A stretch of DNA of 64,000 bases from positions 124,001 to 188,000 of the forward strand of contig JAVBKY010000004.1 of NCBI GenBank assembly GCA_031553765.1, in the 5' to 3' direction. Source of the DNA: JAITMY01 sp031553765 (GTDB lineage Bacteria; Bacteroidota; Bacteroidia; Bacteroidales; UBA932). The translations under genes and the position numbers were made by a program. The notes beneath the pieces are model-generated. The model was given only the letters and a program-made list of their open reading frames with translations. It was not told the origin of the DNA and did no database searches. Shown piece by piece: positions 1-8,117 of the stretch; within the stretch, counting starts at the first letter, position 1; each line of letters starts with the position of its first letter.

Positions 1-360
1 ACCATAGTACCACTGCTTCAAATTCTTCTGCTTTTGTTGCAGCGCCTCGAAGATTCTATCCATAATGGATCTTTCCTCATCAAGCGTTTGGCTTAGGGTA
101 TCATCCCGCTTCAACCATGCTTGCACATTTTGTTTAGAGGTGGGATAGGCAAAGGAAGGACAAGTGTGCGTAGCCACAATAGTAATGGCATCGGCATACT
201 CTTTGTTTATCTCTGACAATTTACCTTCGTCATAGTAAGGCAATTCTGCATCACCCCAGTAGGATTTTCTTCTGGTGCTATACTCAGTATTAATCGGTAT
301 GAACGGTCAATAGAGGTGGCTCCACCAATACACAGAATGTTTTGTTGCAATACTGTAATT
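1..360 (-). pseudogene. Truncated, frameshifted second copy of the calcineurin-like phosphoesterase
   Basis: This stretch aligns colinearly with 1537-1897, inside the intact phosphoesterase gene at 1450-2205. The first 120 bases match at about nine in ten positions. It corresponds to roughly residues 107-222 of the intact protein. The copy has lost one base near 289 (the intact gene reads aatacgatatg, this copy aatcggtatg), which breaks the frame, and similarity stops at about 360, before the N-terminal metal-binding motifs. The C-terminal side runs off the window, so its full extent is unknown. It is best read as the remnant of a duplicated cargo gene in the island. Confidence 0.85.
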
Positions 361-376
361 GTGTATTTCGGGATGC

Positions 377-856
377 TTACTTTATTTCTAATGCATAAGA
401 ATTTTGATTACCTGTTACAGGTGGATTACATATGAAGTCAACAAAACCTATGGATTTAACCATCCTAATAGATTCAGATTTATCATTACTAATCACAGCT
501 GTTAAACGGCTAATTTTTTCATTTGCTTGGCAGTACGCTTTAATTGCTGCTTGTAGCATAGGCGCAGATAGACGTTGACCTTGTAATTTATCATCAACAC
601 GAACAACGATTTCAGCTTGTAGGTCTGAACTTTTTTCAAAGCGAATATAACCTAATGGCTTTTTTTTGTAGAAAGCGATATACATCTTTCCCTCCCCGCA
701 ATCCGTAGAAAATTTATTAAGCTCGTACTCCTCTTTTAGCCCGAGCCAAATGCTAAATTGTTCAGCATCGTTAGAACTAGCGAGTCTAACGGTTATTTCG
801 TTTTCTTCTCCATTTGCGGAGTAGTGGCCGGTTTTGCTTTTATAGGCCTTATTCAT
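377..856 (-). CDS. GNAT-family N-acetyltransferase
   Basis: A 159-residue protein with the layout of a single GNAT domain. A beta strand with the IAFYKKKPLGYIRF pattern (about residues 60-73) is followed by a strand and turn, EIVVRVDDKLQGQRLSAPML (about 82-101), in the position of the acetyl-CoA pyrophosphate-binding loop. The end carries the typical NDKSESIRMVKSIGF segment (about 124-138). The loop is not a textbook Q/RxxGxG/A. GNAT proteins move an acetyl group from acetyl-CoA to an amine; the substrate cannot be told here. An open stretch without its own start (863-967, same strand) ends just before this ATG, which suggests the gene once followed another, now lost. It lies among island cargo between two phosphoesterase copies. 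Confidence 0.75.
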   Translation of the reverse strand: MNKAYKSKTGHYSANGEENEITVRLASSNDAEQFSIWLGLKEEYELNKFSTDCGEGKMYIAFYKKKPLGYIRFEKSSDLQAEIVVRVDDKLQGQRLSAPMLQAAIKAYCQANEKISRLTAVISNDKSESIRMVKSIGFVDFICNPPVTGNQNSYALEIK

Positions 857-1449
857 AATTTTTCAAATCTTCGGGAATGCTTGTTTGGCATTTGCTATCA
901 TACGCTCCCTTTTTTTTACAATAGCCCGTTCGTCACTGCCTAAGTTGATGGTGGCCGAATTTATCTTTCAAACCAAGCGTGACTGTTTTTTCTTGTTGGC
1001 AAAGCGAATAAGTAAGTTTACATGAGAGACAGAGTGGAACAAAAAGTGAGAAAATAGCAAAATAATGGACGGAATGTTAAAGACTAGACGTTTAAACACT
1101 CTGTTTACGCCCATGTTCATAACGTATTTACATTTAGAGGCCGCCCACACCTTAAACTTTTCTATAAATAAACTCTGTTTTTAGTCAGATTTTTATCTTT
1201 TAAAAGTCTCTTTAGTTTTACTTGCCGTACAAATTTGAGGCACAAAGTTAACTTAATAGCGCATTTTGATTCGGTATAGCAATGGCACTATTAATCAACT
1301 TATAAAGTTAGTAATTATTTCAAAAATAGTATTCAATCTCTTTTAGCTCCTTCCCCATCTACAACTATTTTGCAAACATCTCTAGCATCAGCACCGTTAA
1401 CCCCACGGTGGTTTAACTCACACAGCCACCAAATAATCTATGAGAACAC
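857..1449. other. Gene-poor 593-base gap with two possible gene remnants
   Basis: No convincing gene lies here. Two short minus-strand open stretches look protein-like but lack starts. One covers about 863-967 and ends in QAFPKI before a TGA. The other covers 1333-1437, directly in frame downstream of the phosphoesterase stop and a second stop, and ends in VVDGEGAKRD. Both may be decayed ends of former genes. The rest is AT-rich. A 60-codon frame at 968-1150 has no family resemblance and is not called. Confidence 0.4.
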
Positions 1450-2205
1450 CTATAAACTCACCTTATTCAACTCCCCACAATTACACAAAATAAAATCCAT
1501 CCCATGGTGTTGCTCGACATTGGGTTCATGGTAATGACCGTAGTACCAACGCTTCAAATTTTTCTGCTTTTGTTGCAACGCCTCGAAGATTCTATCCATA
1601 GTGGCTCTTTCCTCATCAAGCGTTTGGCTTAGGGTATCATCCCGCCTCATCCAAGCCTGTACATTTTGTTTAGAGGTAGGATAGGCAAAGGAAGGACAAG
1701 TGTGCGTGGCCACAATAGTAATAGCATCAGCATACTCCTTGTTTATCTCTGACAACTTACCCTCGTCATAGCAGGGCAACTCCGCATCGCCCCAGTAGGA
1801 TTTTCTGCCTGTGCTATACTCCGTATTAATACGATATGAACGGTCAATGGAGGTGGCTCCACCAATACACAGAATGTTTTGTTGCAATACCGTTACTACT
1901 GTATAATCCGGCACTAAATGTAAATACTTATACTTTTTAAACGAGCCATCAAAGTAGGCAGGGTCGTCATGGTTGCCACGAAACATCAGCAGGTGGTTAT
2001 TCTTCTTTGCAAGTTTTAAGTCCAACTTTTTAAACATCAAATAGTAGTATTCAAGAGCGTTAAAGCCCATGCCAATATCACCGCAAACAATCAGCGCTGT
2101 ATTAGATAGGTTATTCAGCCTAGCCACAATAGGTTCGAACTCTCCGTGGATATCTCCACAAAAGTACAAATCCTGCACACCATCAATATGAATATTATTT
2201 ATCAC
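1450..2205 (-). CDS. Calcineurin-like metallophosphoesterase
   Basis: A 251-residue protein with the full set of metal-binding motifs of the calcineurin-like fold: GDIHG at 17-21, CGDIG at 41-45, RGNHDD at 76-81, a THT histidine at about 167-169, and GHYH at 223-226. These ligate two metal ions and predict a soluble phosphoesterase; the substrate (nucleotide, nucleic acid or protein) cannot be told. The start is GTG, overlapping the TGA of the AbiEii-like gene in a GTGA tetranucleotide, which implies translational coupling. No in-frame ATG lies near. This puts it as third gene of an AbiEi-AbiEii-phosphoesterase operon. A broken second copy lies at 1-360. Confidence 0.88.
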   Translation of the reverse strand: MINNIHIDGVQDLYFCGDIHGEFEPIVARLNNLSNTALIVCGDIGMGFNALEYYYLMFKKLDLKLAKKNNHLLMFRGNHDDPAYFDGSFKKYKYLHLVPDYTVVTVLQQNILCIGGATSIDRSYRINTEYSTGRKSYWGDAELPCYDEGKLSEINKEYADAITIVATHTCPSFAYPTSKQNVQAWMRRDDTLSQTLDEERATMDRIFEALQQKQKNLKRWYYGHYHEPNVEQHHGMDFILCNCGELNKVSL

Positions 2206-3119
2206 TTGCTATATGAACGATTAAAACAATCTTCTAACTTACTTACACCCTCTTTATGCTTATCCGGATTAAGTTCTTTCAACTTATTGACATTTTGCAG
2301 TTTCCACTGCACAGACGGGAATAGCAAGTATTCTTGATATTCTGCAAATTGCGACAAGTCCCTTCCGGCTTCAAAAGCAACCAAAAATTCCTTATCTCGT
2401 AGCGTTAAACCAGCGTTGATAAAGCCAATCAACTTCTCGCGAGTTTCCTCGTAGTCGCTGTACGAAAATGGCATGGTAGTCATTCCCAAGAATTGCTTCA
2501 CAAGCGTTTCGCTATGGTCAACCCTGTTTGGTAAAAGCGATTCCACAATGGGACGATCGCCACCCAAGAGGCAGTATAAAAAGCCCTTCTTTACTTGAGC
2601 AAAATCGGTCACAAAGTCAAACATCAACTTCACGTCAAACAGATCACGAGGGTGCTGCCGGTCAAGCGCTGCCGTAATTTTTCCACCATATAGCTGTGAA
2701 ATCGGGACTATTTTTGCCTCACAAAAAGTAGTAAACTCTGCTTGCGCCAAGCTACACAGGGGCATGACTACAGGTACATCAATCAAGCCTCTTTTTGTTC
2801 CATTTACTTCTATTTTCACCAAAATACCACCCAAAGAACAGTTTATCTTATTCGGCTTTTCCTCAATGACAAGTTTCGGGAATAAGTGTTTTATCTCTTT
2901 TTTCAGCCTTGTTAAGTGAGCCCTTATATCCGAATAAGTCTCCTCTCTCGATTTTACCGGAATAAACGTAAGGTCAATATCAACGGAGTAGCGTGGCAGG
3001 TCAAGTACAAATAGGTTTATGGCCGTGCCACCGTGAATGGCAAAATCGTCAATTTTGGATACGATGGGGATTAACTGAAGTAGCAACCTTACGCGTTCCT
3101 TATATTCTGCATTATTCAT
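2202..3119 (-). CDS. AbiEii-type nucleotidyltransferase toxin
   Basis: A 305-residue protein with the signature of the AbiEii/MenT nucleotidyltransferase family: HGGTAINL at 29-36 (the GG/S motif region) and RYSVDIDL at 43-50, whose two aspartates bind catalytic metal. Known relatives are toxins of type IV toxin-antitoxin systems that act in phage abortive infection, some by adding nucleotides to tRNA acceptor ends. The start overlaps the upstream AbiEi-like gene by 8 bases and its stop overlaps the phosphoesterase start, so all three are probably translated from one mRNA. Length is normal for the family. The gene is cargo on a mobilizable island, which suits a defence or stability role. Confidence 0.85.
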   Translation of the reverse strand: MNNAEYKERVRLLLQLIPIVSKIDDFAIHGGTAINLFVLDLPRYSVDIDLTFIPVKSREETYSDIRAHLTRLKKEIKHLFPKLVIEEKPNKINCSLGGILVKIEVNGTKRGLIDVPVVMPLCSLAQAEFTTFCEAKIVPISQLYGGKITAALDRQHPRDLFDVKLMFDFVTDFAQVKKGFLYCLLGGDRPIVESLLPNRVDHSETLVKQFLGMTTMPFSYSDYEETREKLIGFINAGLTLRDKEFLVAFEAGRDLSQFAEYQEYLLFPSVQWKLQNVNKLKELNPDKHKEGVSKLEDCFNRSYSK

Positions 3120-3882
3120 AGTCTACTAAATCTTTGGGTAGCGTTATTTGATATTTTGCGTCATACACCCCATTTTTAACTATCGCTCTCTTTCCACTTC
3201 CTAAATCTACATGCTCCAACTTCAAGTATTTAAACCATGCGTGTTTTGCCCTTTCTGCCATGTACAAAAATAGCCTTTTCACTTTTACAGATTTACAATC
3301 CTCCAGCAGCCGCTGTACCACCTTCGGACGAAGCCCGTTAAGTGATTCCATTACGTAGTACAAATCCGTAAGATTATAGTATTGGGGAGCAAGGTGTAGG
3401 CACTCCATAAACGCCCTTTCAAGCGACGAGATTTGCAATACAAAACCCTTTTGTAGCTCTTCCTCTACACCTAGGCCTTCACTAAAATTCCGGGTTGTAA
3501 AAAAGCGTAGTATTACGTCCCAATCACGACTCAACAACCATTTAGGGAGAACTTCACCTCTGGAAGCAAATACCACTACAGTTGGTTTCCCCATGGGCAA
3601 ATAGTGCGCGTATCCCCGCAATTCAATGGCTGCCATTGCACCTATATGGAAATGCTTATCCTGCTGCTTATTTAGGCACGATAGCGCACCATATATTGTT
3701 GGTTCATCGCCCGTACGCACCATCACGCCTGTACCTATCGAAGTGAGCCATTGCGTCTCACGGTAACGCCGTTGCAGCTCGTAGGATATACCGTTATTGT
3801 GCAGCCACTCTGAAAAAAACAGCGTCCCCGGCGGTTGCTTTTGCAGCAAAGAGTTTATTTTTGTTATCCTTTCTGTACTCAT
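3112..3882 (-). CDS. AbiEi-type antitoxin / transcriptional regulator
   Basis: A 256-residue protein placed directly before and overlapping the AbiEii-like toxin gene. Its N-terminus (about 1-80) resembles the winged-helix N-domain of AbiEi antitoxins (FFSEWLHNNGISYELQRRY, then LTSIGTGVMVRTGDEPTIYGAL), and the middle holds the usual PTVVVFASRGEVLPKWL segment. AbiEi proteins neutralise the toxin indirectly and repress their own operon by binding inverted repeats at the promoter. The call rests on both the domain pattern and gene order. A promoter-like pair sits only about 5 bases upstream of the ATG. No alternative nearby start exists. Confidence 0.8.
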   Translation of the reverse strand: MSTERITKINSLLQKQPPGTLFFSEWLHNNGISYELQRRYRETQWLTSIGTGVMVRTGDEPTIYGALSCLNKQQDKHFHIGAMAAIELRGYAHYLPMGKPTVVVFASRGEVLPKWLLSRDWDVILRFFTTRNFSEGLGVEEELQKGFVLQISSLERAFMECLHLAPQYYNLTDLYYVMESLNGLRPKVVQRLLEDCKSVKVKRLFLYMAERAKHAWFKYLKLEHVDLGSGKRAIVKNGVYDAKYQITLPKDLVDYE

Positions 3883-3886
3883 AATA

Positions 3887-3917
3887 CAAATGTAATAAGA
3901 AAAATAAACTATTCAAC
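3887..3917 (-). promoter_or_regulatory. Candidate Bacteroidetes promoter for the AbiE operon
   Basis: On the minus strand, GTTG (3914-3917), a 19-base spacer and TACATTTG (3887-3894) match the TTTG / TAnnTTTG consensus apart from one base in the upstream box. The -7 box ends only 5 bases from the antitoxin ATG, so transcription would start at or next to the start codon. Confidence 0.5.
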
Positions 3918-4000
3918 ATTTATCACACATTTAAACTTGGGACAAGTATACGGCTTTTATCTAGATTAGCAGTATTATTTTCCCGAAACCAACGCACTAA

Positions 4001-5320
4001 CTACATTTTCAATCCCTTATTTCTATTCACTTCTTGCTTTTGCTCTAATTTAACCCCGAAGATTTCCTGAAATCCCCTATATTTCTGTCTAAACCAGCTA
4101 ACATCGCTTACTCCATCAATCGTCAGTCGGAGTTTATTTGGCTCATCGGGCACGGGCTTGATTTCAGCAACGGAGTGCTCCGTTGCAAAATGCCGTTCGT
4201 ACTCGGCAGAGTATAACTTTCCCTTAAAACCAACAGGCTTCATCTTCAAGATATCCTTTATCAACTCTTCCGTAAATCGCATTACCCGCAATGATTTCTC
4301 AATTCGGATTAACTCCTTTACTTTAGGGAATAAAGTGTATATCTTAGTCAACTCCTTCCGAAGCGTATCGGCAATTTTTACGTATTCCTTTTCTTGACTT
4401 TGGGCTTGCTGCTCCAAGCGTTCAATTTTCGTTTGAAGTTGGCCATTTTCGGATTTCAGCCCCTCGACCTCCTGTTGCAGTTTTTTGACTTTTGAACTAC
4501 CAAGCACCGTGCCGATACCCTCAATGGCGGAGGTTGCCACATCCACTGCCGAACTTTTCAACTTCTCGGTTTTTATCCCGCTTTTAATGCGGGACAGTTC
4601 TTGATTAGCTTCCGTTTTTTGCTCCTGCAAAGTTTCAATATTTTCTTTTAGGGTTTCATTTTGCAAATGTAAATCCCGGTAGTACTGCTGCGTGGAAACA
4701 TGTCTAGCCTCAGAGCCTTCAATGCCACGTTGTAAGCCGTATTTTTGCATTGCTTCGGCGTAGGTGTTCTGATACTCCTTAAGCTTATCTCGCGCCATTA
4801 CATCATCGGCGCAAAGTCGGGCAGCATCAGCAGGCTTCTTCTTATACTTCTTTTTGGCATCAACTTCGGGGTGCTCCTTTTTGGCTTTGCGCCTTTCACC
4901 TGTCACTACAGGTACAACGGTGGCATGAATATGGGGCGTTTGCTCATCCAAGTGCAGCACTGCGGACACAAGGTTTTCTGCACCAAAGGTATTTTTAAGC
5001 CAATCCAAATTATCATCACACCATTTGCCCAATTGGTTTTCGGCTTCGATCTGCTTCATATCCTCGTGCGTTCCACTCAGTATTACACGAATGGCACGCA
5101 CTTGGTTCTTGCCGACTTTGCGGGTAATGCCTGCGTTCTCTATTCGGTGCTGAATGGCTTCAGTTCGGTTGCTTACCTCTTCGGGAAACACTATCAACTC
5201 CCGATTTAGGTGTGTTCGGTTTTTATCCGCATTTTTCGGGTCAATAGTTCGCTCAATGTGAGCGGTCATTGCGGCATCGCTGCCTGAGGCTTTGTCTAGG
5301 TGAAATACGGCGTATCCCAT
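4001..5320 (-). CDS. MobV-family relaxase (Mob/Pre)
   Basis: A 439-residue mobilization relaxase. The N-terminal 200 residues form the Mob_Pre domain, with the histidine-rich metal-binding motif HLDEQTPHIH at 123-132. About 225-330 is rich in heptad-like Glu/Lys/Leu/Gln, a coiled coil usual in this family. The enzyme would nick oriT and lead the strand into a recipient with transfer machinery supplied by a co-resident conjugative element. No transfer genes are in the window, so the island is mobilizable rather than self-transmissible as far as seen. The gene starts beside a cluster of hairpins (5368-5467) that is the natural oriT candidate. Confidence 0.92.
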   Translation of the reverse strand: MGYAVFHLDKASGSDAAMTAHIERTIDPKNADKNRTHLNRELIVFPEEVSNRTEAIQHRIENAGITRKVGKNQVRAIRVILSGTHEDMKQIEAENQLGKWCDDNLDWLKNTFGAENLVSAVLHLDEQTPHIHATVVPVVTGERRKAKKEHPEVDAKKKYKKKPADAARLCADDVMARDKLKEYQNTYAEAMQKYGLQRGIEGSEARHVSTQQYYRDLHLQNETLKENIETLQEQKTEANQELSRIKSGIKTEKLKSSAVDVATSAIEGIGTVLGSSKVKKLQQEVEGLKSENGQLQTKIERLEQQAQSQEKEYVKIADTLRKELTKIYTLFPKVKELIRIEKSLRVMRFTEELIKDILKMKPVGFKGKLYSAEYERHFATEHSVAEIKPVPDEPNKLRLTIDGVSDVSWFRQKYRGFQEIFGVKLEQKQEVNRNKGLKM

Positions 5321-5367
5321 GGTTGATTAAAGTTTAGGTGGGTGGCGTGGCGTTGTTCGGGGTTTCA

Positions 5368-5467
5368 AAAGGGGTTTTCCCCTTTGCTTATTGGGGCATT
5401 TTTAGCGCAGAGGAACGAAGAGTTAAGAAAATGCCCTAATAAGCTAAGGCTTTTTCCTGCGAAAAAG
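5368..5467. other. Candidate oriT: three consecutive hairpins
   Basis: Between the relaxase and primase starts lie three inverted repeats. A perfect 7-base stem is at 5368-5374/5379-5385 with a TTTT loop. A 17-base stem with one mismatch is at 5386-5402/5428-5444 with a 25-base loop. A perfect 7-base stem is at 5450-5456/5461-5467. Position next to mob and the stem-loop architecture fit a MobV oriT; the nick site is not identifiable by eye. Confidence 0.55.
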
Positions 5468-5481
5468 TCCGTTGGCGCAGC

Positions 5482-6405
5482 TTACATTCTTAGCCCTCTG
5501 CTTTTCTTCCTCTCCAGCACTTCTTCTACTTCCTCTACGACTTCTTGAACTTGTTTTTTGCTATGCAGGTAGTCGTTAAGGTCTTTGTGGTTAGCATACA
5601 ATCCCGATTGGTCGTTTATGTTTGTGCAAACCGATTGTAGTTCCTGAATGGCTCGCTTTCCTGCGCTATCGTTATCTAGCAAAGCGATAACGCTTTTGTA
5701 GGCAGTTAGCGATTGCTTTACTTTTTGCAGGTTATTCAGCGAGTTTAAAACAACTACGTTGGATTTAGGCTGTGCCCAACTCTTCAGCGTTAAGAGCGAC
5801 AGGTAGTCCATAAAGCCCTCAAACAGCAGGCAAGTATCGCTGCTATCCACCTTTACGGTGGTGATGTCTTTGGAGATACACCCTTTGAAATACTTATTTC
5901 GCAACTCGTAGCCTCCGGCATCGTTCTTGAACCCAATGGCAAAGTATTGTTTTCCGTTTGCGCTATAGTGGATTTCCGTACAATGCAACCGGGCAATATT
6001 TACATTTACACATCGCTCTCGCAGGTAACTTAGCAAACTTGGATTATTAAGCACCCCGATTTTATGGATGGTAATAGTCTGCCTCCTCGGCATGGTCTGT
6101 TCTGCTTCTTTTTCCTTGTGAAAAGAAAAAGAGTCTGTCTTGGAAATCTTTTGCTCCAGCAGCTGCATTGCTTTACCATTAGAGCACTTTTCCATGCGCA
6201 TAACGAGGTCGATAAGTGTTCCACCTTCCCCCACGCCATAATCTATCCACAGGTTTTTGTTGTAGTCCACCTTCAGACTGGCGTCATGGTCTTCCCTAAA
6301 GGGAGAGTGGTACATTCCGTAGTAGCCGCTGTCTTTCATGGGGAAAATCTCTAATTTGGCGAGATAATCCTTTATGGGAAATTGGTTGATTATTTTTGCG
6401 TCCAT
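5482..6405 (-). CDS. Toprim-domain primase of the mobile island
   Basis: A 307-residue primase-like protein. The N-terminal 75 residues resemble the CHC2 fold of DnaG (SPFREDHDASLKVD, then WIDYGVGEGGTLIDLVMR), but the zinc-binding cysteines and histidine are missing. The C-terminal half is a Toprim domain with the catalytic glutamate in LLFEGFMDY (about 193-201) and the metal-binding DNDSAG at 244-249. It would lay primers for replicating the excised or transferred strand. It sits between the relaxase and the RepA-like ATPase, as in NBU-type mobilizable elements. Iteron-like repeats lie directly upstream at 6469-6578. Confidence 0.85.
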   Translation of the reverse strand: MDAKIINQFPIKDYLAKLEIFPMKDSGYYGMYHSPFREDHDASLKVDYNKNLWIDYGVGEGGTLIDLVMRMEKCSNGKAMQLLEQKISKTDSFSFHKEKEAEQTMPRRQTITIHKIGVLNNPSLLSYLRERCVNVNIARLHCTEIHYSANGKQYFAIGFKNDAGGYELRNKYFKGCISKDITTVKVDSSDTCLLFEGFMDYLSLLTLKSWAQPKSNVVVLNSLNNLQKVKQSLTAYKSVIALLDNDSAGKRAIQELQSVCTNINDQSGLYANHKDLNDYLHSKKQVQEVVEEVEEVLERKKSRGLRM

Positions 6406-6468
6406 TGTGTTACTTTTATTACAATTATTACTCTTATTTTTTCTTTCACGGGATAGGTTGAAGAAAGC

Positions 6469-6578
6469 ACTTTACTTTACTGCTTGTATATAGGATACAG
6501 GGTAAAGTAAAGCGATTTCCTCACCTCCCTCAGAGAACTTTACTTTACCCTACTATCTATGCACCCAAAGCATAGTAA
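6469..6578. repeat. Iteron-like GTAAAGTAAAG repeats, candidate replication origin or operator
   Basis: The gap between the ATPase and primase genes holds repeated copies of one motif: ACTTTACTTTAC (6469-6480), GGGTAAAGTAAAG (6500-6512), CTTTACTTTACCC (6538-6550) and a half copy AGTAAAGCG (about 6570-6578). The second and third are perfect 13-base inverted repeats 25 bases apart. This suits binding by an initiator or regulator of the island. Confidence 0.55.
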
Positions 6579-6584
6579 AGCGAG

Positions 6585-7631
6585 TTAGTAGTGGTACTCG
6601 GTGTTGAACCGATACTTCTTGCCGTCCTTCACTACCATTCGCTTGTTTTCTAAAAAAGATTTCAGCTTAACAAGTTTATTTTCGCCGTAGCTACAGCCTA
6701 TCGTTTCATACCCTCGCTTGAGGGCTTTTATCAGGTCGCTATAACCGTACTGCTCTGATTCGGAAAACACCGCCTCCAACGCCTGCCTGTGCTGCTCACC
6801 TTGTAGCTCAGAGTAGTCAAAGGGTTGGGAATCCTTCCTGGTTTTATCGAAGTTGTACTCATCGACCAACTCCGGCAGGGCATCTTCGTTAATGCGAAAG
6901 GCAAACGGTTGAAACTCCACCGCGCGAATGTGTATGGCCTGTACAGTGCTGATGTTGCTGTCGAACTTATCCTTAGCCACTTCCAAAACGGTTTCGGCCT
7001 TATTATTTAGCTCCGTGCCAATGTGCCCTCTTGCGTTTTCGTCCGCCTTATTCTGGTGCAGGACTGTATGGATGTGAATTTGTCGTTCGTCTGTCCACTG
7101 CATCAGCTTAGAGATAATGTTGGTGGATTCGCTCGGGCTGTTGATGTCGTACACCATGTCCCGGATGCCGTCAATAATGACCAACCCCAAGTTTTCCGTA
7201 TGGTAAATGGCTTCCTCCACCACAGCTATCCTAATATCGGGGGTATGCCTACGCAGCGTGAGAAACTCTAAGTTTTGGGGTTCTTCGTTCAGGGGAAGTC
7301 CTGCTAAGCGAACAATACGCTTCATTACCTTTTGGCAGTGGTAGGGGCTTTGCTCGGTGTCCACGTACAGAATCTTCTGCTTGTTCTCGGGCAGTTCTGC
7401 AACATACTGCAAAACGGTTCCATTCTTTAGCGCGGCGGCGACAATAGCCGACACGTTGAAGGTTTTCTTGCTTTTGGCCTTTCCGATGGAAGCGCTGAAG
7501 TTACCCAGCGTTCCAATGGCTGAACCGTGTACCCGAAGAATTTCGGGAGCAACCACGTACTCACCCGTGAGGGTGAGGCGGGAGGCTTGCCAAAGAATGG
7601 CAACCTCTCGATTGTTTACTTGCTCTGCCAT
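6585..7631 (-). CDS. RepA-like AAA/RecA-fold ATPase
   Basis: A 348-residue protein of the RecA-like ATPase group found next to primases in Bacteroidetes mobilizable elements. The P-loop is the variant SIGKAKSKKTF at about 48-58, lacking the usual GKT but typical of this subfamily. A Walker B-like LGLVIIDGIRD lies around residue 150, and a later VLHQNK...ARGHIGTEL segment fits the sensor region. Plasmid RepA relatives are hexameric replicative helicases. Together with the primase downstream and the iteron-like repeats between them, it suggests the excised island can replicate. The C-terminal 90 residues look like a small winged-helix region. Confidence 0.75.
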   Translation of the reverse strand: MAEQVNNREVAILWQASRLTLTGEYVVAPEILRVHGSAIGTLGNFSASIGKAKSKKTFNVSAIVAAALKNGTVLQYVAELPENKQKILYVDTEQSPYHCQKVMKRIVRLAGLPLNEEPQNLEFLTLRRHTPDIRIAVVEEAIYHTENLGLVIIDGIRDMVYDINSPSESTNIISKLMQWTDERQIHIHTVLHQNKADENARGHIGTELNNKAETVLEVAKDKFDSNISTVQAIHIRAVEFQPFAFRINEDALPELVDEYNFDKTRKDSQPFDYSELQGEQHRQALEAVFSESEQYGYSDLIKALKRGYETIGCSYGENKLVKLKSFLENKRMVVKDGKKYRFNTEYHY

Positions 7632-7634
7632 AGC

Positions 7635-7940
7635 CTACCTCCTTAATGGGTTGGCATCCCTCTTTTTCAGGCAGAAAGCTTGCGCCTTCGCCTCTATCTC
7701 ATCGGTAGTGCTTACCCTATTTTGGAGTAGCCACGCTTGTAGTTCTGATCGGTTAAAGTAAACAAGTTTCCCCGTAGGCTTATAGTGCGAAATCTTCTGC
7801 AAGCTTGTTAACTTGTAGAGGTAACTTTTTGATAAGCCCATAAAAGATGCTGCCTCTGCAAAGGTTAGCACCTCCTTGGTAGCTAACCCTGCCATTTTTA
7901 CGGTTGCCTCAACCGCTTCTAACCTCTTTTCAACTTCCAT
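7635..7940 (-). CDS. Excisionase-like helix-turn-helix protein
   Basis: A 101-residue protein with a MerR/excisionase-type helix-turn-helix at about 25-75: VLTFAEAASFMGLSKSYLYK, then ISHYKPTGKLVYFNRSELQAWL. In mobilizable elements such proteins control excision or the following replication genes. It ends 3 bases before the RepA-like ATPase start, so the two are co-transcribed. The residues before the motif form a short helix. Confidence 0.85.
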   Translation of the reverse strand: MEVEKRLEAVEATVKMAGLATKEVLTFAEAASFMGLSKSYLYKLTSLQKISHYKPTGKLVYFNRSELQAWLLQNRVSTTDEIEAKAQAFCLKKRDANPLRR

Positions 7941-8085
7941 AATTCAGAATTTATTTATGGATTAGCGGCGGTATGGGAAAGGTTACAGACTTCCCCACCC
8001 TTGCCTTGCTGATAATGGTAGTAGCTGTAACTCTGCATCCATTAAGCAAACATTGGCAAAAATAAGAGGTAAGAGAGAGAAAAAC

Positions 8086-8110
8086 GGTTTACTTTGCTTT
8101 ACTGTAAACC
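8086..8110. promoter_or_regulatory. Palindrome upstream of the excisionase-like gene
   Basis: A perfect 7-base inverted repeat (GGTTTAC at 8086-8092, GTAAACC at 8104-8110) whose loop contains TTTGCTTTAC, related to the TTTAC repeats at 6469-6578. It lies in the 192-base gap before the excisionase-like gene and may be a binding site for one of the island DNA-binding proteins. Confidence 0.35.
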
Positions 8111-8117
8111 AACAAAA

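Noticed and set aside
968..1150. 60-codon minus-strand frame with a hydrophobic middle
   Set aside because: No ribosome site, no family resemblance and AT-rich background; likely chance.
4745..5209. 154-codon plus-strand frame opposite the relaxase
   Set aside because: It is antisense to the conserved Mob_Pre domain and has no recognisable features of its own.
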